Assembly (NCBI GenBank): GCA_905221605.1
Contig: CAJNDS010001224.1
Coordinates: forward strand, 374,001-438,000
Source: Symbiodinium natans
Taxonomy: Eukaryota > Sar > Dinophyceae > Suessiales > Symbiodiniaceae
DNA: 64,000 nt
Direction: 5' to 3'
Shown piece by piece: positions 22,015 through 34,242 of the stretch (position 1 is its first letter; each line of letters opens with the position of its first letter). The notes beneath the pieces are model-generated. The model saw nothing but the letters and a program-made list of their open reading frames with translations. It made no database searches and had not been told where the DNA came from. Both the position numbers and the translations under genes were made by a program.

Positions 22015-22228
22015 ACCTACATACATAAATACATACATACATACATACATACATACATACATACATACATACATACATACATACAATACATACATACATA
22101 CATACATACATACATACATACATACATACATACATACATACATACATACATACATACATACATACATACATACATTACAATACATACATACATACATACA
22201 TACATACATACATACATACATACATACA

Positions 22229-22261
<33 letters not shown>

Positions 22262-22310
22262 TGCTGTATATGCGCATGTACATACATATATATATATATA
22301 TATATACATG

Positions 22311-22342
<32 letters not shown>

Positions 22343-22395
22343 ATCTCTTGTTTTTTACACTCCATGTATGTATGTATGTATGTATGTGTAGGATG
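22015..22395. repeat. (ATAC)n tetranucleotide microsatellite and (TA)n tracts
   Basis: ATAC/CATA repeats run from about 22016 to 22258 with few interruptions, then TA-rich tracts and a short GTAT repeat at 22366-22387. The CMYV-repeat ORFs are artefacts. Confidence 0.97.
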
Positions 22396-22670
22396 TGTGT
22401 CTTGAAATTTGGCCATCCCCAGAGAGCACCGTACCCCCTGAATTCACGACGGTGGCCCCTTTTCGTTCATCTGGACCCCCCCCCCCCCCCCCCCCTGCGA
22501 GATAGAGATGTGTCGGGTTTAGGGTTTAGGGTTTGGGGTTTGGGGTTTAGGGCTGATTCCTGCGTGAAGGGAATGGGGCTTTCTGGGTCTTTAGCAAGAT
22601 CATCACACCGTGGAAGCCGCCTCCTTCGCTTCAGCAGCCGTCCCAGGAAAGCAGTTTAATCTAAAATTCA

Positions 22671-22688
22671 AAAGCCAAAATGGCTGAC
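22671..22688. other. Possible degenerate spliced-leader fragment
   Basis: AGCCAAAATGGCT matches the core of the spliced leader but is itself nearly palindromic, and the flanks do not match. This is weak evidence only. Confidence 0.2.
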
Positions 22689-25600
22689 AACAGGCCGGCG
22701 TGGAGCATGCTGTGGACATATGTAGTTGGAGATGAGAGTTCCCAGATTCTAGTGCAACGCTAGTGGTCCCAAACCACACAGAAAAAATCTACTCTGCAAC
22801 TGATGGTATAGAAGGGTAAGCTTTGGCATCAGGGCTTGTTGCAATGAGCAGCAAGGCATCAGGGATAAGCGTCAACTCCAACCTAGTCCCTCTAACCCTA
22901 AACCCCCAACCCTCAACCCTGAACCCTAAACCCTCAACATTATTTGACCCAGACTCCTATCAAGGCGAGACCACGGAGGGGCTGCTAATCTGAGCAATCG
23001 TACTTCTAAACCCCCCCACTTAGGGTCCTTTTAACGACTATTTGCTTCAGAACCCCCCCCCCCCCCCACCCAAAAAAAGAGAGAGAGAGAGAGAGACACG
23101 AATCCCTGCATTGCACTTATACGAAAGCTTGTGTTTTTGGTTTAAACTGTATGTGGGTGTGTGTGTGTGTGTGCTGTTTTTTTTGTTTGGGGGGGGGGGG
23201 GGGGGTTCTCAAGCACTTCGTAGTATAGCTCTACTGAGAACAAGGAGTATGGCCTGAAAAGGCCCTGGGTTCCGCCACGTGCCCCCCCTGCCCGAACTCG
23301 AACACCCTGTCATGGATATGGGGTTTTGGGGCTGGGGTTTGGGGTTGGGGGTTGGGGGTTTGGGGTTTGGGGTTTGGGGTTTAGGCTTAGGGTTTAGGGT
23401 TTGGGATCCCTACATCGTGGGGCTCTTGCTACGACCTGTGTAAATAGGGGTCGGGCATTCTGTACCTTATGCACCGCTCAATCCTCTAAACCATCTCAGG
23501 GAGCCTACATTTACCCTAGAACTTTTTTTACCCCAAACCTAAACCCTGAACCCACAAGACTTCGGGTCCTCAACCCACTACCCCCTTGCGGGGCCCATTT
23601 TTGGCCTCAGACCTTGAATCCCTGTCATAAATTCCCGAGAAAGGCCCCACAAAGGAAACTGCCGTTTCTCGATTTAGGGCTTGGGGTTTAAGGTTTCCAG
23701 AACATAAGAGGGCAGCAACATCCGCGCGGTCTCCTTGGCCATCCGACAAATAGCGGCCCGCTTCCTAGACTAACTTAGCTAGGGAAGTTATAGCCTACGT
23801 AATTAAGCTTCTGTAAGCCAATCTTGGGCCCCTTATAATCCTCCTTATAACTATAGGGGGCCAGGACCCTTTTTTGAAACTGGGCTTGGGGACTAGCCAG
23901 ATCCTTGAAGGGCCAGGACCCGTTTCTGCCAGGACCCTAAACCCTAAACCCTAAACCCTAAACACTAAATCCTAAACCCTAAACGCCTGGGCCGAAGCTG
24001 GCGCAGAGTTCTGGAGGCGGTCGTCGACCGCTTTTGCCTGCATCTGTACTAAAGGGGCCTTAATTAGAATAGGGTTTAGGGTTTAGGGTTTAGGGTTTTA
24101 GGGTTTAGGGTTTAGGGTTTAGGGTTTAGGGTCGTGGGGCAAAGGGCTAGGGAAAAAGGGGCCTGAAGAAATAGAAGAGTTTTTTGTTGGGGGGGGTTTG
24201 TAACGCATCATTACAAAGGGACCATATGGGAAACTATTAGTAATGATTTCGACACATTCATACTACGATCCCCTGAGACTCTTTGTCTCGTCGTACATAC
24301 AACGACTCTTTTCTTGTTACAGAAGACTCAAACTTGTTACTTCTCCACTGAACAAGGAAGACATAAGGTTCAGCTGTATGGTTCCATTGAATAAGGAACC
24401 CAGAAAGTGTAAAGCTCATTTGTTGGCGAAGTAGGATTAAGAGTGGCTCGAGTTTGAGGTAACGTCCTAAACCGAAAAAATCCTTAGCTTTGAACCCTTA
24501 AAACCCCGCACTCTAAGCCCCAAAACGCTCAAGCCCTAAAGCCCTAAACCTGCAAGTAGGGGCCAAGACTTCTAACCCAATCTGATCCTACTTCTGAATA
24601 GGGGGCCTCGAAACCCAAACCCTAAACCCTAGGGGCCCCTGTACTGTGCGGCTAGAGGATTTTGAAACGCCGTGGTGGCCGTTTTTTGTTGCTGATTTTA
24701 AGCTTCCTTGGAGCTTTAGTGTGCGCGTGTGTGCGTGTGGGTGTGTGAGCGCACGTGCGCGTGTGTATGTGGGTGTGCGTGTGGGTGGGCGGGCGCGCGG
24801 GCGGGCGGGCGGGCGTGCTCGCGTGCCGGTGGTGTGGGTGTGGGTGTGGGTGTGGGTGTGGGTGGCATCTGGGCCCATGAGCCCTCATGGTCACAGGCAG
24901 CACTGAATCCCAATGCATCAACCTGACAACCACTGATGCTCTGGAAGAACATGCCCTAAACCCTAAACGCCAAATCCTTTTGAACCCAGCCTCGCACAAG
25001 CTTGCCAGGTGTACTGCCGGGCAAACGACTGCAAGAGTTCTGTTGAATGTCAACTATAACCTCAGACTCTTTACAGTCGTTCAAGCCGTCTTTACCTCCT
25101 TTGCTGGTGGGCTTCTCTCAAGTCTTCAACCCCTAAACCCTAAACCTGAACCCTAAACCCTCCTAAACCCTAAACCCTAAACCCTAAAACCTAAACCCTA
25201 AACCCTACTCCTCCGATGCAAGCCTCCAGCTCTTTGACTCGCTGGCTCCACCTGGCTTTGGGGTGCGATGGGCTTTTGGGGCTCAGGGTGTCTGAAGTAT
25301 TTATGACTTCGGATGGTTTGGCTCGCGGGTTTAGGGTTTAGGGTTTAGGGTTTATAAAGGGTTTAGGGTTTAGGGATATGGGAGTAAACCCTAAACCCTA
25401 AACCTCCTCAATTCAGGGGTATTGGGCTCTCTGGGAAGTTCGTCAGCTCAGGGGTTCGGGGTGCTGAGGGCAAGACCGGGGTCTTTAGGGTTTAGGGTTT
25501 GTCCGGTAGACGGCATTTAGGGTTTAGGGTTGAGCGCTGAGGGTACTTAGGGTTTGGGGTTCAGGGTATTTGTTGGGTTTTAGGGTCTCGGATGTAGGGA

Positions 25601-26030
25601 TTTGCTGTATTTGGTATGTCCCTGAACCCTATACCCTAATACCCCTCACATCCTCAAGGCCCGATAGACAACGTTGTCTATGTCAAGGCAGAGTCCTTTA
25701 GGGTTTAGGGGTTAGGGTTCGGGGCGTAGGGTTTAGGGTGATGGGGCCCCTGTTGTGGCTCTTCTTCCTTTAAGTCCACTGTTTGACACATGGGATTTCC
25801 TCAACCTTAAACCTTAAACCCTAAACCCTAAACCCTAAACCTCACCAAGGCCCTGGCTTCTGAATCTCGGCTCGTCTTGCCTGCAGATGACTTCGGGGCC
25901 GCTCACAGAAGAACCCCCAGAAGGTCCCATTGAAGGACTGCTTAGGGTTTAGGGTTTAGGGTTTGGGGTTTAGGGTTTATAAAGGGTTTACGGTTTAGGG
26001 TTTAGGCCTTTTGTAAGGCGCATGACCAAT

Positions 26031-26065
26031 TTTTTTTTTTTTTTTTTTTTTTTGGGGGGGGGGGG
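26031..26065. repeat. T-run passing directly into a G-run
   Basis: About 23 T are followed by about 12 G with no other base between. The same junction occurs at about 5648, 46388, 47469, 51648 and 52988, and as C-run/A-run at 36000. Several cases lie inside TTTGCTTAAGAAC-family palindromes, where TTTTGGGGG is part of the arm. Confidence 0.9.
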
Positions 26066-28192
26066 CTTTTGGGGGGATCGCCCTTGAGTTGGGATCCTAT
26101 GATATGACTTATGAGCTGCCGTGGACGGCAAGGCATTCTGTTGAGAAAAATCATGCACCCTAAGCCCCTAAACCCCTCAACCCTATCTTATCCGGCATCC
26201 GTAGCCCTGACAATACCCAAAGAGCCCCATGCTACTTCAGTAATGAATATAGCCTAAGTCGCAATATAGTTTAAGGTATCCTTAGGTAGTCCATGGGGCT
26301 CTAAAGCCCAATCGATGACAGAACAAGCTCAAGGAGCTTTGTGGTAGGTTCTCTATACTAAGTTCACTTTCTTGAAATACCTGGTTGAATCAGTACGGGC
26401 CCTTACAAAACCCTAAGCCCAAGACCTCAAACTCAGGAAGATCAAAGGAGAGGCAATGAATCTGGAGAACTCCCTAAACCCTAAACTTTCCCTCGACCAT
26501 ACTCGCCCTAAACCCTAAACTTTCCCTAAACCCTGAACCCTAAACTTTCCCCACACCCTAATCGCCCTGAACCTTGCCCTTGTGACATCACGCACCTGCT
26601 GCTGCGTGCGGAGGCCCGCCAGCTCAGCGTTCCGCCTCGGCGAGGCAACCAGAGAGCCCAATACCCCTTCAAAAAAGGAATGTAGTCCTTAATTAAGGAA
26701 TGTAGTGTAAATCACAATAAGAATTCCTATATTGTATCATTAAGGTGTATTCCTAGATGGGGAATTCAGTCCCTGTTTCACGCTTTGGCACCTATTTGTA
26801 GTCTTAGGAGGGTTCCTGGTTGAAAGGGTACTGGGCCTCGGGGTAACGATGACCTATGGTCGTGGTCGAGGATGAGGGCTCCTATACTGAACTGTGGACC
26901 CTCGCCAAAAAATACTAGTCCAGCTGTTTCTTAGGATTATTTAGTACCCAAAAAATAATTGGAGCTGCTTCTTCGGAATCTTTCGTAGGCCAAAAAATGT
27001 AAAAATATCCCCCAACGTATCCCTAAGGAATAAACCCTAAACCCAAAGCCCTAAACCCTAAACATTAGAGTACCCAAAAAGTTTCAACATATTTCCCGCG
27101 CATCCCTAAGATGAGGTGCACGGATTTTCTGGCGCCCTCCTGGGGCCCAGGCTCCTCGATGCTTTCAAGCAGGGCACCTTGAGAATGCTGTAGGTTTAGG
27201 GTTTAGGGTTTAGGGTTTAGGGTTTAGGGTTTAGGGTTTAGGGTTTAGGGTTTAGGGTTTGGGGTTTAGGGTTTTGGGTTTTGGGTTTTGGGTTGAGGGT
27301 GTTGGGCAAGTGCTTAGAAGCCCTTTGACTAGTAAGTAGGCTTAGTAAAGTTGGGTTATGGGGGTGATTGCAGGGTTTCTAAACAATGCCAAGTGGACTG
27401 TCTGAGACAAAAGGGCTTCCAAGTGGACTGTGAACGACTGCCACGCCCTAAACCCTAAACCCTAATGTCAGATTGCAAGGTCTTTCGGGTTGTGCACTTT
27501 TAGGACAAAACTTAAGGTCACGCAGGACTTGCGCCACTCGGACACGACGGACAAGTCCCTAAACCCTAAACCCTGAGCCCTAAAACCCTAAACCAAGCTC
27601 ACTAAGCTGGAGTTTCAGGTTTAGCGCTTAGGGGGGAATGAGTCTGAGGCCTCCTGGACAGGTATTTCACCCAAATTAGGGTACCCCTTTTTTTTTTTGG
27701 AGTTACTATATTTGGAGAGTTCCTATATTAGGGTACCCCTATTTTCGGGGAGTTCCTATAAATTTGGGGTTTGCAAGGTGGAGGCCTGTTTTCGGAAACC
27801 CCTCAAAACGTGTCTTGTGCAGGATAGAACCTGACCTGGCATTGACCTACTCCACCACTCAGCCTTACGCATACCTGAGCCGAAACCCCATGCTCCGCAC
27901 CCTAAACCCTAAACCCTAAACCCTAAACCCTAAACCCTGTAACCCTAAACCCTAATTAAACACTAAATGCTCTGCACCCGTGCCTTGAACCTCTGAGACA
28001 GGGGCGAGCTTCTTCATCCATGTCCGCGAGCTGAGACCTCCTTGTAAGGGTTTAGGGTTTACGTTTTAGGGATAAGGGTCCAGGGTCTAGGGTTCAGGGT
28101 AAGGGTCGAGGGTTTATTCATAATGGTGCATGCAGATGTGTTGACCGGGCAGGGCCTTAGGGAGCCAGCGATAGCCAGCGTCTTAGGACCTA

Positions 28193-28312
28193 GAAAACTG
28201 AAGCTAGTCCCAAAGAGCCTTATAACCCTTAATTGGGGCACATTCCTTATGAAGTTTACAGGGTTCCTTGGTATGATTTAAGGTGCATTCCTTAATGAAG
28301 GGGTATTGGGCT
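28193..28312. mobile_element. Palindromic element, AAGAGCCC..CCTTAATTAAGG family (E)
   Basis: The ends read AAAGAGCC and GGCTCTTT. Inner sequence carries CCTTAATTGGGGCA and its counterpart CCTTAATGAAGGGGTA. Other members lie at about 36178, 37797, 41727, 42842, 50000 and 51365. Confidence 0.65.
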
Positions 28313-28788
28313 CTTTGAAACATCTGCTTATAAGGCCAATAAAGGAAAACCTGAAATCTCACAGCGGCCCTGACCAATGCAGCTTTCATTCATGGATTTT
28401 GACCCCCAACTACTAACGCGGAGAGCCCAGCAGCCCTTCATTAAGGAACCCGCATTAACCACATAAAGGGGCTCGTTTTTTTCAATGATTCACTGCATCC
28501 CTCAACCCCAAACCCTAAGCCCTAAATACAGGGGGGGCTTTGGACTTTTCTGGGCAGGCAACCAGGCTAAGAGGGCGGGTTCAGGGCTAAGGTGCCTTTC
28601 TATGGATGGAGCCCGCATCTTCCCTACAGCTGCGGTAATTGTTATGTAGTGATGTACCCTGAAGCCATATTCAGCACGCTGAGGACCCTAGATTACAACC
28701 AGAATGAGCATCCTTCTGGTTTAAGTTGGGGGGTGTGCACCTTTGAGTCTTCATGATTTTGGACCGATTCTGGGAGTAGGGAGTAAAG

Positions 28789-28887
28789 TTGGGATGCTGC
28801 CCCTTATACTAACAGTCCTTAATAGGGATTACAATAGGGGGTACTAGAATGCCGATTAGGGACTGTTAGTATAAGGAGCAACATCCC
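28789..28887. mobile_element. Palindromic element A3 (GGGATG family)
   Basis: It starts TTGGGATGCTGCCCCTTATA and ends in GGAGCAACATCCC. The inner arm AACAGTCCTTAATAGGGATT is mirrored. GGGAG occurs on both sides, possibly a decayed target duplication. Confidence 0.8.
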
Positions 28888-28889
28888 GG

Positions 28890-30430
28890 GAGCATTGGTT
28901 GGAATTAAGCAAAGGCTCCAAGTAAGCGGCCACCAGCCCCCCAAACATCCCCAAAGAGCCCTACAGACCATTTGCAAAACTAGGGAATGGGTTTTTGAAC
29001 TATATAGGGATCCTTTAGTATGACTTTAGGCATAGAGAAGCATATTTTCCTTTTAAGGATCCAAGTATATATACCTTAACTAAGGGGGTTTTGAGGGCTC
29101 TCTCTGGGTCGCAAAACCTTAGAATGCTGAAAGCGGCGCTCTCTTCGCTCGTCTCGGCCGTGCAGCCAAGTAACTAAACTAGGGGCTCCTTAGGTATATA
29201 AGGACGATATAAAGTACATAGGTAGATATAGGGGTTCTATAGGAGAATAAGATTAGGGGTCTTTCCACTTGAAAAGGCCCTTTATGGGGTTGGTTCGGGG
29301 GATTATAAGGCCCTAAACCCTAAACCCTAAACCCTAACCCTAAACCCTAAACCCTACCTTTTTTTCCTCAAGCCAAGGCACATCTTCGCCTTCAGAGCCG
29401 CCTGCGACTGCGGCTCCTCCTCTTTGGGTGAAGACGCCGGCCGCCTGTTTAGGGTTTAGGGTTTAGGGGCATCAGTTAATATAGGGGGCCTGAATAATTG
29501 TCATGGGGTTTTGCGGGCTATTGTGGTATAAGGGACCATAAGGGAATGTTCGTAATTATTCCGACCCCTGTGTTGATTTAAGGCGTGTTCCTGAAAGTAT
29601 AGGAGGGTTGTGGAGGGTTTCCCATATGGTTTCAGGGGTCTTTCTTACTTAAGGGGCATTGGCGTCTCTAGATCTTGAGGGTGCTCCTACACATGCCACA
29701 TTTACTTAGTAGCCCAGTAACCACCTCATAATGAGGGCACCCTTTTTGGGGTTGGTTACTTTACAAGGGAACCCATAGCCAAAAAAAGGGTAAAGGGTAC
29801 CACTGGGCCACCAAGCTTAAGACCTCGGACGTCATCCTTTCAAGGCGTGCGAGGTCTCTGAGAGCCCGCGCTCACGGCGTCGCTGCCGGATGCGCTCGCG
29901 CCAGACCTGCCGCCTGGGACGTGCTCGGGCATTCATGGGCTCCAGGCATCCCCGACGTTTGCTTGTTTCGCCCTGGCCGAAACCCCCTTAGGTGTGTGAA
30001 ATAGTTTATGGGTTTGGGGCTGGTTTTTTTGGAGGGGTCCAGGGTTAAACCACCGTTTTGAGTGATGGACTGAGGCCGCTTGCAACGAGTTCGTAGGCAA
30101 TATGCCAAGGCGCAGATGCATCACTGTGAAAGAATGCAATAGCTCGCCCAAAGCTCACAAGTGTACATGCAATCGGGACATATGTCAAAATTTGTAGGAC
30201 CCGAAACCATCCTAAACCCTAAGCCCGAAACCCTAAACCCTGTGGGCGTGGCTGTAGCACTCAGCAAGCAGGCAAGGGTTCTGTTCGGGTTCGGCCGTTC
30301 AGCTCGGCTCTGCATATCCATCAGCCCCGGGGCTAACAATCCCCATCCCGATTTAAGTTGTTTAGGGTTTAGGGTTTAGGGTTTAGGGTTTAGGACACAG
30401 GCGCAGAAACGACTCTTCAGGATAGAGGGT
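28890..30430. other. Mostly non-coding, few arrays
   Basis: Short arrays are at about 29312-29355 and 29448-29468, and a family C element is at 29705-29815. The segment at 29360-29445 reads openly on the minus strand (SSPKEEEPQSQAALKAKMCL) and could be an exon, but its boundaries are unclear. Confidence 0.4.
29705..29815. mobile_element. Palindromic element, TAGCCCAGTA family (C1)
   Basis: The left end CTTAGTAGCCCAGTAACC pairs with the right end GGTACCACTGGGCCACCAAG. The middle has CCTTTTTGGGGTTGGTTACT and AAAAAAAGGGTAAAGGG. Two other members of this family form introns of the HECT gene. Confidence 0.8.
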
Positions 30431-30572
30431 GGGGAGCATGTGGGGCCCTGCAGGGCAAATCACCTCGAAGCCCACACGGTCAGTTCTCTCATTGAGGTGC
30501 AAAGTTTGGATAAGGAAGAAGAAACAAAACAACTACCGAGGTCAAAACGGACATCCAGAAACCGAGCTCATA

Positions 30573-30679
30573 GACTGCTATTTGCTTAAGAACCCCAAAA
30601 GAATAGAAATCATATTCCCTATACCCTTTGTAAGGAAGAATGTTTTTCAATTTTCCGGGTTTCTTAAGCAAGTAGTAGA
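30573..30679. mobile_element. Palindromic element B2 (TTTGCTTAAGAAC family)
   Basis: The left arm GCTATTTGCTTAAGAACCCC pairs with the right arm GGGTTTCTTAAGCAAGTAGT. It lies inside overlapping ORFs on both strands that are therefore doubtful. Confidence 0.75.
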
Positions 30680-30801
30680 AAATGCTGGCCATAAACATCC
30701 TCAGACCGGCCTTCCCGCCCGGAGCACACGGGTGCGGCAGTCTGCCTCGTTCTCCTCCTTGTCCTTGGCAGCACACGCCCCTATACCCCACAGGGCTTTG
30801 T

Positions 30802-30993
30802 TCAGCTTCCGGTGGCTGCAACAGACACGATCTCCTCTTTTTCTGCTCCGGGCGCATGGGGGAAGTACGTCGAGTCCCTCGCTGCTTCTTGCGGCCGTCT
30901 GGGAAGGGGCTGTGAATCTCCGGCGGCTCCATAGGAGGTGTAGGCCCCCACCAGGGGTCCAAGGCCAAGGTCTGATGGGAGGTTTCCTGGCAT
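30802..30993 (-). CDS. Weak candidate exon(s), function unknown
   Basis: Several frames are open over 30.7-31.06 kb. The minus-strand frame reading SDLGLGPLVGAYTSYGAAGD and on to EIVSVAATGS has the most protein-like composition. No family is recognised and overlapping frames on both strands remain open, so even the strand is uncertain. Confidence 0.2.
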   Translation of the reverse strand: MPGNLPSDLGLGPLVGAYTSYGAAGDSQPLPRRPQEAARDSTYFPHAPGAEKEEIVSVAATGS

Positions 30994-31109
30994 AGAAACC
31001 CACTGCGTAGATCACCCCACGGAAGGCAGTTCGGTCACCAGTTCCGAAGGCCAACCCGCCGGGTGCAGTTTCCACTTCAGTGCTTCATGTGCTCGCCCTG
31101 GGATGTAGA

Positions 31110-31225
31110 AGGTTCGGTGCAGCTAAGTCGTCGTGAAGGTGCTGGTAACCGTTACCGTCTGCGTCGTGGTGCTGGAATGGGTCATTGTCGTCGTCGTGGA
31201 GAACCTCAGATGGGTGGGGGCGTAT
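31110..31225 (-). CDS. Weak candidate exon with EF-hand-like loop
   Basis: The minus strand reads LHDDDNDPFQHHDADGNGYQ followed by HLHDDLAAP. DADGNGY resembles the start of a calcium-binding EF-hand loop, with an acidic residue near position 12, but flanking helices are not evident. The region may simply be repetitive, with many GTCGTCGT triplets on the plus strand. Confidence 0.2.
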
Positions 31226-31273
31226 CTTGGGCTTTCTTGCACACTTCGCTGGCTGGGCTACAATAGAGGTGTC

Positions 31274-31371
31274 TTGGGATGTCCCCCCTTATACTTACAG
31301 TCTTTAATGGGGTTCTCATCGGGGGGCGACTATAATCCCTATTAAGGACTGCTAGTATAAGGGAACATCCC
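31274..31371. mobile_element. Palindromic element A4 with imperfect target duplication
   Basis: It starts CTTGGGATGTCCCCCCTTAT and ends AAGGGAACATCCC. AGAGGTG occurs on both sides (left 31264-31270, right 31373-31379), consistent with a decayed 9-bp duplication. Confidence 0.8.
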
Positions 31372-31508
31372 GAGAGGTGCCGCAAAACTCTGGACCTGCC
31401 TCACTTGGGCTCAGGGGGGGACCTAAAACCTAGAAAGCCCAAACCCCAAACCAGTGTAAGCCCGGAACCCAGATCCCCTAACCCAGATCACAGTGCGATA
31501 CCGTCCAA

Positions 31509-31600
31509 GAGAGACAGAATGAGAGGAGAGAGAGAGAGAGAGAAAAAAAAAAAAAACAACATAGAGAAAAGAGAGAGAGAGTGAGAGGAAAAAAGGACCT
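31509..31600. repeat. GA-rich microsatellite with A-run
   Basis: AGAGAG runs are separated by about 14 A. Confidence 0.9.
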
Positions 31601-34015
31601 AAAATCTCAGAGTCCCTGTCTGGAGTCGGTGGGGGAAGCCTCGCACATGGGTTCCGGAGCCAAGAACCCAGAGTTTCATTTAGGAATAGAATAGAACCTT
31701 AAAATGTATGGGGATTCTTAGTATGATTCTAAGGAATATGTCCTTACTGCATGGGCTTTGAAGGGCTCTTCGGGAACATCACACACTCCCAGGGACTCCA
31801 AACTGCTTCATTAAGAAAACACAAGAAAGTTCCTGATAAATTTAAGGAAACATTCCTTAACTAAGGAGTACTAAGGGAGTATTCCTTAAACCATATAAGG
31901 AACCGTCTTCTATTTTAAGGGGTACTAGAGTATCTGGGCTCAGCGAAGCCACACATACAGCGTGGTCGTCGGCATGGGGCTCGAGACCTGGGCTGCGGCG
32001 CAATGAGGCTTTTGTATAGGGTTCTTAAGGGGAGGGTTTAGGGTTTAGGGTTTACGGTTTAGGGTGGGTAGGTACCTAGGGAGCCTTAGGGGAGCTTCGG
32101 GAGCCTTAGGGAGTAGTTGGGAGTATTATCCCTTAAGAAACCTATGAGGATTTTGGGGGGCCATCTTGGTTCCCCCAAACGAAGACTGGACCCGTAGTTC
32201 TGCATGGAGGTATGACTCCCATTCAGGTCATAAGTCCAATAACTATAGCTAGTATCAGTGAGCCCAAAACATCCCTTCATAAAGGAAGAATACCTTGCTT
32301 AATTTATCGAGGGATGCTTCTTTTCTTGACTTTCAGGCCTGTTCCTCAATTAAGGGACACTGGGGCTCTTGGGTGCCTAGTATGGCAGGCAGAAAGCAAG
32401 GCACTTCCTCAAGTAAACTCCCTAAACTCGAAGACGCTAGACGGGGGAAAAGATCAGCTGCTTAGCTAACTCAGTTCCTAAAGAGCCCCATGCCCCTTAC
32501 TTAAGAATGGACCTTAGATCATCAGAAGGGCCTCCTGTATGGTTTAAAGGAATATTCTTTTGAGTACAGCCCAGGCTCTGTCCCGATGTACTTAAACTGC
32601 TCTGAAAGTGGGGGCCCGGGGAGACCAACAGCTCTCGAAAATATGGAATGCACCTCCCTTGCCTCAGCTCATAAACAAGGAGCCCCTTGTGACATCTTGT
32701 TATATAGTCTAGGAGTTTTTGGCTCTGTGGACTTTAGCTCGTCGCCCCTGGCGGATGTCTGATTCGCCGCAAAACCTTAAAGCCTTAAAACCTCAAACCC
32801 TTCAGCCGCTATAAGAAGGGCCCACCCGATCAGTAGACTGTTCTAAACCCTGAGCTGGGAAACTTCTCTTTGTTTGAAAACCCCAAAAAATGAAAAACCG
32901 CCTAGACGCCGGCAGGCCCCCAAAATCCGCCGCGCTAGGGCCCGTCCTCCGCGAGCAGGTCGACAGCTACCCCACCCCCCCAGATTAAGGGTAGGGTGTA
33001 GGGTGTAGGGTGTAGGGCGTAGGGCGTAGGGTAGGGCGTATACACGCAGCACGTAGCACGCAGCACGTAGGGCGGAGGGTGTAGGGCCACTCTGGGTGTA
33101 GGGTATGGGGTTAGGCTTTCCAGGCTTCAGGGTTTGGTGCATGAGGCTTCTGGCGCGTGTAAGGTGGTTGGGAGGCAATGGGGGGCTGGAAGGTTTGCGT
33201 TCGGGAAGGGGGCGGGGTGACAAAGTTATGGGGCTGTGGCCTTTTGGTGCCAAAGGGCCGAACTCAGCGGAATGTAAAAAATCGACCCAACAAGGCCTCA
33301 CATGATTAACTCGCACAAACCTTGCTGGTTCAGATGTTTGAGCATAAACCCTAAACCCTAAACCCAAAACCCTTTTGAATAAACGAAACCCTGCACCCTA
33401 AACCGGTCCATGGAAAAGAACTTCGGCCCAAATAGGCAGGTGCTGCAGAGGCAGCTGCTGCGGGCAAGGAAGACTCCTCAGCTGCCATTGTAAGGGGGCT
33501 GGGGTGTAGGGTTTAGGGTTGAGGGCGGGTTTCGGGTTTACAAAAACTCTGAGAGACTTCAAAACTTTGATAGCTGGTTGATTTCATGGACGTATGTGGG
33601 CCACAAGGCAACTTGCAGGATTTCGGGTCATGCCCCGGAAAGACAAGAGGAGCTCCTCTACTACCCCCCCTGTATATCTAGGGATAATTAAGCCTGATTT
33701 ACGGTCATCTAGGGGGGGGGGGCGGGGGGAACCTAGGGGGAGGGGGGTGGGGTAGTTAGTCTAGAAGGGAGGTGGTGGGAAACCCACACCCTCGCCCTCT
33801 ACTTCATCCATAACAGACCTACTGGTTTCTGAGAAACAAATGAGGGAATGAGGTGCCGTATAGAAACGCTTAAAGCGGAGTATGTATATTCTACTCCATA
33901 TATATATACACAGAGTATAGGGATATAAGGTGCCTCACTCGCTCGACCCCAAGTAAGAACAGTAGGAAGAAAGCTGTTACCTTTTTGAAGCCTGTAAAGC
34001 GGACTATGCATACCA

Positions 34016-34046
<31 letters not shown>

Positions 34047-34115
34047 GCGGATATAAGGTCCCCATTCCCTCATTCCCAAGTAAGAACCAGTAGGAAGAAA
34101 GCTGTTGAGGGCCGG
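31601..34115. other. Mostly non-coding; tandem duplication and poly-G tracts
   Basis: It contains partial AAGAGCCC-family palindromes (about 31700-31940 and 32475-32560), a degenerate GTAGGGC/GTAGGGT repeat (about 32990-33085), G-rich tracts (33711-33760) and a tandem duplication of about 125 bp (about 33866-34107), recognisable by AGTAGGAAGAAAGCTGTT in both copies with ATAT tracts. No supported gene. Confidence 0.5.
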
Positions 34116-34122
34116 CAGCCAC

Positions 34123-34183
34123 GCCCCGCATGGCCAAGAGGTCCAAGTCCGCTTGGGTCACGGTGGCGCCATTGGCAACCAGC
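34123..34183 (-). CDS. Candidate exon, possibly ankyrin-type
   Basis: After CTCAG the minus strand reads LVANGATVTQADLDLLAMRG and meets a GT at 34121-34122. The NGATVTQAD pattern resembles the end of an ankyrin repeat, but the match is loose. Same strand as the clearer ankyrin-like exons at 36.1 and 39.4 kb. Confidence 0.35.
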
Positions 34184-34242
34184 CTGAGATCTCGAGAAGT
34201 GCACGGGGTTTAGGGTTGTCTTTTTCGCTCCCGCATAGCTGG

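Larger units (their letters stand above)
22396..28050. repeat. Array-rich non-coding region
   Basis: Heptamer blocks lie at about 22515-22550, 23934-23985, 24070-24131, 25150-25207, 25328-25360, 25820-25838, 25944-25980, 27184-27285 and 27897-27955. C-runs or G-runs lie at 22477-22494, 23056-23068 and 23190-23205. A T-run/G-run junction is at 26031-26065. A TG/GGGTGT microsatellite runs over 24720-24866. A palindromic element is at 23035-23227. The piece at 23700-23770 reads openly on the minus strand (AAICRMAKETARMLLPSYVL) and could be an exon. No gene is otherwise supported. Confidence 0.5.

Noticed and set aside
21417-22416. Long ORFs of poly-S, poly-T/A, poly-V and CMYV repeats
   Set aside because: They are translations of (CTA)n and (ATAC)n microsatellites in several frames on both strands; no real gene.
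24588-25053. His/Pro/Arg-rich ORFs
   Set aside because: Translations of the GTGTGG/GGGCGG microsatellite at 24720-24866.
30429-30995. 188-aa plus-strand ORF
   Set aside because: It crosses palindromic element B2, and competing minus-strand frames over the same bases look at least as protein-like.
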